Shown in pieces: positions 58,401-64,000 of a DNA stretch of 64,000 bases. The DNA comes from Phyto melanocephala. Its lineage: Eukaryota > Arthropoda > Insecta > Diptera > Rhinophoridae. The notes beneath the pieces are model-generated. The model was not told the DNA's origin. It did no database searches and worked only from the letters and a program-made list of their open reading frames with translations. Position numbers and translations under genes: made by a program. How positions within the stretch are numbered: the first letter of the stretch is position 1; each line of letters starts with the position of its first letter. The DNA lies in contig OW799237.1 in NCBI GenBank assembly GCA_941918925.1, positions 76,581,126-76,645,125 on the forward strand, given 5' to 3'.

Positions 58401-61400
58401 GTCTCGTTTTGCAAATATTGCTATGTATCTATCCATCAGTAGTTAGGCTGGTTTTTTTTTCATAGCGCCACTTCTTTCTATTGTTTTTCGGGGCTTAAGG
58501 GCATTGATAACAAAACTTTTAGGCCGTCTTATTGAATTTATAGGATTTATTCTGTTTCCGAAGCCTTTTAACAAGTTTCCTCTCTTCTTCAATTCAATGC
58601 TGTGCTCGACACATCTATCATTGATGTTAGTTATCAACCTTAACTAATGAAATATGCGAACATATTTAGCAAAGTACCTATTTTATTGGCTACAAAAATT
58701 TTCTTATTTTTAATGAATTTTCCTCTAAACCCTAACAAAAATGTCTAAAACTAACGGATTTTTTTTATAAAAAAGTGCTGACAAACCCGAACTAACTCAA
58801 TGATATGTATGTATTTGAAAAATTAACAATACTGAGTTAAATAGTTGATATTTACACACAACACCTGTAGTTCTGATCAAAAGAGTGCTGATGATGAAAC
58901 CGTAGCTGGTTTCGAAAATGCTTTCCACTCAGCTAGTATCGGATGACTAACTTTCCCTTGATATTCTTGTCGTTATCGCATTGAACTTATAGCCTGAATT
59001 TAAATTTAATATACAAAATTAAAAAGTTCGTAAAATGTAAATACAAAACCATGTAAAGTTTGTAAAAAAATTTATGCCGTTTTAGGAAAAAAAAAAAACT
59101 GTTAAAAAGGTAACAGTGGGCCAATTCAAAGTGGTTGCATATCAGTCATATTTGTGCTATTTCATATTATTTTATGCATGCATAAAATTTTTGTTAGTAA
59201 TTTCCATACAAAAAAAATAATATGACTTTACACATTTGTTTCCTATGTATAAGAAATTGTTTATGTTATACTTTTAACCATACTGTCTCTCAGAGAGAAT
59301 TTCTTCGCTTCTCACCTCTCAGAGATAATATTTTCTATTTTCTTCTTTCCTGTATACATACAATTTTTAACAGCGTCATCTCTTTGTCTTCTTTCTTGTA
59401 TTAAATACATAATTTAATAACAAAAGGTGTTCAAAGTCACTAGTCATATTAATATGAATTATATGACATAGTACAATATGAGAGTCTACTTTGAATTGGT
59501 CCAGTATATCAGTGTACATATTTTATTGGACATGTGTGTATATTTTTTTTGAGGTTTAGGATTACCCCAATGGAGGTTCTAATGTACTAGTGCTAGACAA
59601 TTATTTGGCTGTCAAAAGACAAAACTGCCATCACCAATTTTTTTGATTTAATTTTCAAATGTTTTCCAAAGCCTCCTCCAGTAACTACCAGTACTACCTA
59701 CTGTTGTAGGAAGCCGGAATTTCCGAATTCGACTCATTATATAAAAATCTGCATGTGGTCAATTGATGGTACGGGTAACTGTACCTTTTACAGTAAACCG
59801 ACGCCACGCAATTAACCAATGCCGGAGTGAGACGTAAAACTCTCGAAGCCAGATAAAAAGGACGGCCTTATTGACCTTATTCGACAATGATAATGACGCG
59901 CGAGCTCTTGACCCGACCAGAGCTGAATTAGGACTATATATGTATATATTATTACAATAAAATTTAATTTCATGTTTTTAAAAGGTTTGTATAGACTCAT
60001 ACAGGGATGGAAAATTACAATTTTTTACAGAATCAAAAAAAATTATTTTTGTTGTACTTTTTTGCTTTAAAAATAATAAATATATCGTCGGCTTAATATG
60101 CAAACCTGCTAACTCCCTTTCAGCAAATATTACAGGAGAGACAAAAAACTTCTTATTTGAAGCTTAAGAGAAAAACCAAAAATATAGTTGATTTAGTTTA
60201 TGATATTCTTTATTTATTTTTTAATAAGTTAGAATTAAACACTGAACTAATAATGTACGGAATTTAGCAGTTTTTCTTATAAAAATTTTTCTGTGAGAGG
60301 ATTTAGCAGTTTTTCTTATCAAACCTTTTTACACACTTCAAGACTTAAATTAAAGAAAAACTACATGCTTGTCGACGAGGTGTATCTTTCTCTACCACAC
60401 GGCATCAAAATCTCAATTTACTTAATAAGTGATTTGTATATTAAGCCGACAATATAATATATTTTAAACTTAAATTTTTTGTTAATTTATTTTTATCTTC
60501 GCTATAATTTAAAAAAAAAAAAATTGTTTTAAAATATTTTTTCTAAGTAACATTTGATCAACTTTCCAATTATTGATTTTTATTTACCTCCTGGCCTGTG
60601 ACAAATTACGGCATTCGATCACGATCGAAATTTTACTCGAACGATCGAGTTCGTTGTGCTTTAGGTATAGAGATTCTAATAAGAATTTTCAAATTTCGAT
60701 CACGTTCGAGTGCCGTAATTTGCCACCTGGGGATCGTGATCGAATGCCGTAATTTGGCCCCTGATATTTAATATCAATTGACTTTAACGGTACAACAAAA
60801 ATTGTGTTCACAAGTAAATAAAATAAAACCGTACTTCAGTAGACGATACAGAATATAATACGAGATTGTGAATTTATCAATACATCCCAGCAAGAAAATC
60901 TATGACAAAGAAGTGATTTTGCAGGGGTTCAACTGGTGACGAAGTGATTAAATTTAGGTGAAAAAACTAATGATTTTAACATTAGCGTTTCATTGCAGAT
61001 CATGTGTTTACATGAATACATTAATGAACTGCACTCCATTCTAAGTACATAATTAGAACTCATGCATATTTGATGAGAATCATCGGATGTTTCATGAGTT
61101 GAATTTGTTTGTTTACATAAATTGTTTAAGATATTTTGCATGATGTTGCATTCATTTTTTAACACTTCATTTATGACAAATTATTTTACATTTAGGAAGT
61201 CATTTAGAAGTAATGCTTTTACACAATTGATTTAGAAATCTTGAAAATGCAATTCGCTTTGCTCTACTTCTAATTTTTTTTGCTGGGATATGTTAAAAAT
61301 GTAAGAAGAATAACATTATTTTAATACTACAAATAAAAAGACATTTGTATTACTTTTATTATTGTTTTCAGCTTAGTCATACCTGCTTATTTTAAAAATT

Positions 61401-61948
61401 GTAATTTAATTTTTCAGGAAAGTAGCTGCCGTGTCGGGAGATGCTCGCCGTGCTTTAGACATTTGTCGACGCGCTACAGAAATAGCCGATGCTGCAGCAA
61501 CGAAAGCGGGACCAAATAGTGTGCATTATGTAAATATGTTGCATGTCCAACAAGCACTAGCTGAAATGATAGCCAGTGCCAAAGTGCAGGCTATTAAAAA
61601 TTGTTCACGGTTGGAAAAGATTTTTTTGCAAGCTGTTGTGGCAGAAGTTAATCGAACTGGAGTGGAAGAAACTTCCTTTATGGGGGTATTCTCGCAAATA
61701 GAGACTATAGCTGCATTTATGGGAGCCTTGGTACCAACTCCAGGTGCATGCAGATATTATAAGACACCTTTTGAAGTTTTCTTTATCATTTGATTTTTTT
61801 ATTTGTAGGTCGTGCTCTAAAGATTTGTTCTAAATTGGGTGCAGAACGTCTTCTAATTTGTGAACATTCGCGCAATGATATTTTTCAGAAAATTTTACTT
61901 AATGTTAGCATGGACGATATACACTATGCCTTAAAAGTAACTAATTGA
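49460..61948 (+). CDS. Orc1: Origin recognition complex subunit 1 (5 exons)
   Basis: Exons are 49460-50541, 50605-50789, 55835-56864, 61418-61743 and 61809-61948. All junctions keep frame (2763 nt, 920 aa, close to the Drosophila protein). An N-terminal BAH domain spans about residues 40-165 ('[17 protein letters not shown]'). A basic, serine-rich disordered region follows to about 540, with TP motifs that could be kinase sites. The AAA+ domain has Walker A 'GVPGTGKT' at about 590-597, Walker B 'VLLVDELD' at about 671-679, then '[17 protein letters not shown]'. Exon 4 gives '[19 protein letters not shown]' and exon 5 the C-terminal winged-helix end. Orc1 is the ATP-binding subunit that starts licensing of replication origins. 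Introns 2 (5045 bp) and 3 (4553 bp) are filled with mobile DNA. Confidence 0.95.
50859..51256. mobile_element. CAAGGC MITE dimer in Orc1 intron 2
   Basis: A complete unit (50859-51066, 'CAAGGCATATTAATTCATC' to 'GATGAATAAATGTGCCTTG') is followed by a partial second unit ending 'GATGAATAAATATGCCTTG' at 51256. The outer flanks GTTCTAAT (50851-50858) and GTTCTAAC (after 51256) match at 7 of 8 bases, so the dimer seems to have inserted, or formed, as one unit. Confidence 0.75.
51354..51710. mobile_element. GGGCCAATTC MITE, copy 1
   Basis: Inverted ends 'GGGCCAATTCAAAGT' and 'ACTTTGAATTGGCCC'. Flanks are ATA and AAA, an imperfect 3-bp duplication. The interior is AT-rich, with 'ATTATTTTATGCATGCATAA' and GAGAGAA runs. 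It is the shortest of four copies, lacking about 28 bp. Confidence 0.85.
51926..52310. mobile_element. GGGCCAATTC MITE, copy 2
   Basis: 385 bp, the same ends, TAA duplicated on both sides (51923-51925 and 52311-52313). Nearly identical to copies 3 and 4. Confidence 0.88.
53191..53575 (+). pseudogene. Fragment of an element protein with SHGKG..DG motif
   Basis: The plus strand reads '[20 protein letters not shown]' then '[20 protein letters not shown]'. A later piece after a TTTTTCAG acceptor (53510) reads '[20 protein letters not shown]'. The '[14 protein letters not shown]' motif occurs in multi-copy, presumed transposon-encoded proteins of many invertebrates, as I recall; the superfamily is not certain. 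The frame is short and cut by a stop at 53442 and by a MITE at 53577. Confidence 0.55.
53577..53959. mobile_element. GGGCCAATTC MITE, copy 3
   Basis: 383 bp with AAT duplicated on both sides (53574-53576 and 53960-53962). The right end is 'ACTTTGAATGGCCC', lacking one T. It is inserted into the GTAACG-motif relic. Confidence 0.88.
54687..55165 (+). mobile_element. Helitron-like element, 5'-truncated copy
   Basis: Three or four 120-bp units with 'GCCACGCCCATAAAAA' precede the end 'GCGCGCCGGGCTTTTCTAG' followed by T. The TCTATATA start and the TG microsatellite are missing. The frame 54894-55091 (-) is repeat sequence. Confidence 0.75.
55168..55690 (-). repeat. Family A copy 6, truncated
   Basis: Contains 'ACATCCCATTGTAAAATTAT', the A-rich tract, 'CGAGGTGGTCGTGGTTTTTT' and 'CATAAAG' blocks, ending near 'ATACCCTTTTTCACTGTGTA'. 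The CGGCCGAATATA end is lost where it abuts the Helitron-like element. Confidence 0.75.
56991..58989 (-). mobile_element. Tc1-like element with long inverted repeats, dead
   Basis: The ends 'TAAGTTCAATGTGATAATGA' and the inverse of 'TCGTTATCGCATTGAACTTA' continue as about 75-80 bp inverted repeats (sharing 'ATCCGATACTAGC'). TA flanks both sides (56989-56990, 58990-58991). Minus-strand translation gives Tc1 transposase in two pieces: an N-terminal part at about 58640-58200 ('[20 protein letters not shown]') and a C-terminal part at about 57495-57200 ('[20 protein letters not shown]', 'NIMVWGCFS'). Stops and a roughly 600-bp intrusion (57560-58180) have inactivated it. Confidence 0.85.
57637..57855 (+). 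pseudogene. hAT-like dimerisation-domain fragment
   Basis: The plus strand reads '[20 protein letters not shown]' then '[20 protein letters not shown]'. This resembles the C-terminal '(E)R.FS..N.IK...RN.L....L..ILR' block of hAT transposases. It lies within the intrusion in the Tc1 element, so it is probably a nested, truncated hAT relic. Confidence is moderate because only one motif is visible. Confidence 0.45.
59118..59502. mobile_element. GGGCCAATTC MITE, copy 4
   Basis: 385 bp in Orc1 intron 3, AGT duplicated on both sides (59115-59117, 59503-59505). The right end is 'ACTTTGAATTGGTCC'. The frames of '[15 protein letters not shown]' type seen here and in the other copies are MITE sequence. 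Confidence 0.88.
59506..60592. other. Intron sequence, unassigned
   Basis: 59690-59930 is less AT-rich ('ACGCGCGAGCTCTTGACCCG', 'GGTACGGGTAACTGTACC') and may be a retroelement or LTR scrap that I cannot place. 60100-60590 is AT-rich, with a 17-bp repeated phrase 'GGATTTAGCAGTTTTTCTT'-like at 60260 and 60300. Confidence 0.4.
60593..60727. mobile_element. Short inverted-repeat element (CGATCACGATCG)
   Basis: Left 'CAAATTACGGCATTCGATCA' and right 'CGTTCGAGTGCCGTAATTTG' are inverse repeats over about 30 bp. A third arm, 'GATCGTGATCGAATGCCGTA', follows at 60732-60760, suggesting a partial second copy. A similar end occurs at 18380-18425. Confidence 0.65.
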
Positions 61949-62146
61949 ATTAATAAGACATCATGTCGTAGCATTTTTTATTAATTCTTACATGCCAATT
62001 AGTGATTTAAGTTTTTTTAAATTAATTTAATTTTTATTATTTTAATTTATAACATCTCATTGTCAGTAATGTATGCTGGAAAAACTTTATTAATTCCAAG
62101 GAAAACCATGATGAAAACAACATATATACATATGGTAATTTGTTCA

Positions 62147-63085
62147 TCACTTTAAAAATATTGTAAAATAGAAATTTGTTATAATAAAATTTATATAAAA
62201 TACTAAAAGACGAAAACATTCGTAAAATGCTTTCGGTGCAAATACTGAATATATGAATAAGTGATATCGAAAGCCTAAGAGAAGGCACCAGTATACCGAT
62301 ACCGGCATAATAGTAGCAACGGTAAATAAATTATAAACTAAATACAAATCTTCTTCAGTACTTTCCATTAGTAGCATATCAGAAATTTGTTCCTTTTCCT
62401 GTCGTAGTGGTAGAGTATTTCTTTGCATAGCAAACATATGCCACATAAGATACAAATATCCATTGATTGGGGCACAGTAGGTGTTTAACGTTATTAAAAC
62501 TCCCACAATTAAAGGATTATAGGACGACAAACCAATATAGCCAGGATTCAGATCAATAGTTGTTAAACTATTCGAATTTCCCTAAAAAAATAACCTTTTT
62601 ATTAACCGCTATCACATTTACATTGTTGATACTCACTTGAAAGAAATAAAAAGTATTCGATATAAATATAGTTATCACAGTTTTTAAGACCAACACATAA
62701 CAACGACTGCACGCCTGCTTATCTTTTAAGTGCAGGTTATCGCATAGATGATAAGCAATTTGTAAGACATACATTAAGGCTGGTAGTAGAATTACATTGT
62801 GTGGTTTATGCAAAAGTGCTGATATTAAAAAACAGCACGTTAAATTTGTCCTTAATAGCTCTACAAGATTTCCATTTTTGTATCCATAATTTTTACGTCT
62901 GCAAAAACCATTTCCATAGCGAATAGAGGCTGTGACAATAACACTTGTCCAAAATAGTACTAAAACTATAAAGGGCTGCTGCTTCATTTGTCGGAACAAG
63001 AATACGCACAATAAAGCTATAAAGCAACAAAATGTCTCCAAGTGTGAATTGTATTTCTGAAGCAGTAATAATAACAAAAACAGAC
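62147..63085 (-). CDS. PIG-G: PIG-G, C-terminal exons (GPI ethanolamine phosphate transferase 2), partial
   Basis: Exons are 62637-63085 and 62147-62581, phase-0 junction, 55-bp intron. The upstream exon opens at a TTTCAG acceptor in phase 1, so the gene continues beyond the window. The visible 293 residues are a string of hydrophobic membrane helices. The junction reads 'SNTFYFFQGNSNSLTTIDLN', then 'GYIGLSSYNPLIVGVLITL', matching the C-terminal membrane part of PIG-G/GPI7. Near the end, 'RYHLFIYSVFAPKAFYE' is also typical. PIG-G adds ethanolamine phosphate to the second mannose of GPI anchors in the ER; the catalytic domain lies in the missing exons. Its stop is 198 bp from the Orc1 stop, convergently. 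Confidence 0.85.
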
Positions 63086-64000
63086 CTGAAATTAAACAAA
63101 TAATTGATTAACCTCTACATTAATTCATTTTTAAATTTACAAAAGGACAGCATTTACATATTGAAATATTAAACGTTGAAAAAGTTTTTTATGTAAAAGT
63201 TTTGCCTTAAAAATCTTTGTTTAATTTAAAAGGCTTTTTGTACTGTACATCAATAAATAAATAAATAAAAAGTTATCAACATTTTAGAAACGCAGGACTT
63301 TGAATAAAACCGGTTCGTTTTAAAACTTTAGGAAAACCCGTTTAACCGTTGGCCAAATATAAAAAGGATTAGAAATTTAAAAAATTAAAAAGGAAAAAAA
63401 TGTTCGTTCGGTTTAAGAAAAAGCTTTTATTTGTTTCTTATTTTACTTAAAACTCTCATTTTCTGTATGAGAATTTTTAATCAAAATTTGTAGATTTTAA
63501 AACTTTTTCATAATTTTTTTGGGCTTTTTGGATAATTTAACAAAAGCGCCAGTGAAATGCATATATGGGTCAATTTCAAAAAAACGTACACATCGAGTTT
63601 TTTTTTTGCTTATTTTTAAAGTTTTTTCAATTCCCCGGTAAGAGTGGCCAATTTATGTAGAAATTGATAAAGATTCCGGTGGTACTTTTAGGCTCTCAAA
63701 AAGAGCAATATTTTTTGATTTTTTTAGGTTTTCTATGATTTCTATCTTGAGCGTCACACACTAAATATGTATAAAAAATCGCTTAAAATGCAAAAATATT
63801 TGAAATTCAAGCTTACTACGATGTTCTTTTGTTTCTCCAGATTGACTTTTGCGAAAATCCCCTTTTCGATTATAAACACAAAATCACGATTCACCATGAT
63901 TTTTAATTTTTTTTTAAAGTAACTAGTTATTTTAAAAATTTAAGATGAAAATATGTAAATTTTTGTTAAAAAAATACGAACTTAGAGGTTACTTGCAAAG
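63086..64000. other. Presumed PIG-G intron
   Basis: No exon is recognisable. A fragment near 63540-63580 ('GCGCCAGTGAAATGCATATA') matches an arm of the element at 30.6 kb. Confidence 0.4.

Noticed and set aside
62037..62288. 83-aa minus-strand frame
   Set aside because: Out-of-frame overlap with the PIG-G last exon; the PIG-G frame with its family motifs is the real one.

Overview
The window is nuclear DNA of a brachyceran fly, probably a calyptrate such as a blow fly or muscid. The evidence is very AT-rich sequence, short phase-consistent GT-AG introns (55-92 bp), proteins that read as fly orthologues, and a dense load of dispersed elements. There are no operons, ribosome-binding sites or CRISPR arrays, and I saw no tRNA or rRNA gene. 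All gene models below were joined by eye from open frames and splice sites.

Eight host genes can be supported. On the minus strand near 9-11 kb are a PDRG1-type prefoldin-like gene (9097-9567) and, 120 bp upstream of it in the same direction, GPANK1 (9688-10725). An LHFPL2-like tetraspan gene is at 17157-18043 (-). A Tina-1/gamma-glutamylamine cyclotransferase gene is at 31189-31835 (+). DNAJC21 is at 33553-36340 (-), and a LYSMD3/4-type LysM membrane protein at 40821-41761 (-, 5' end unresolved). Orc1 is complete at 49460-61948 (+, five exons, 920 aa), with an E2F-like site upstream. The C-terminal exons of PIG-G are at 62147-63085 (-) and converge on Orc1.

The rest is mostly mobile DNA. 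The clearest autonomous element is an intact 1298-bp Tc1/mariner with DD37E spacing (12213-13510), inserted at a TA inside another repeat. Three related dispersed repeat families (A, B, C) share their ends ('TTTTATACCC' and 'CGGCCGAATATA..CTTACTTGTTTT') but differ inside. Two tandem Helitron-like elements with 120-bp internal units lie at 27-29 kb. An 869-bp fold-back element lies at 42.2-43.1 kb. Several MITE families are defined here by terminal inverted repeats and target-site duplications (TSDs) of 2, 3, 6 or 8 bp. The 36.5-39.4 kb block is a nest of elements inserted into one another, with exact or near-exact TSDs.

Orc1 is the most expanded gene. Its second and third introns are 5.0 and 4.6 kb and hold four copies of one 3-bp-TSD MITE, a Helitron piece, a Tc1 element with long inverted repeats, and a relic carrying five 'GTAACGTCCGTAACG'-type motifs. 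Broken reverse transcriptases (7.2 and 47.6 kb), a degenerate mariner with a 73-bp internal duplication (16.3-17.0 kb) and a degenerate unknown element protein (6.5 kb) complete the mobile content.
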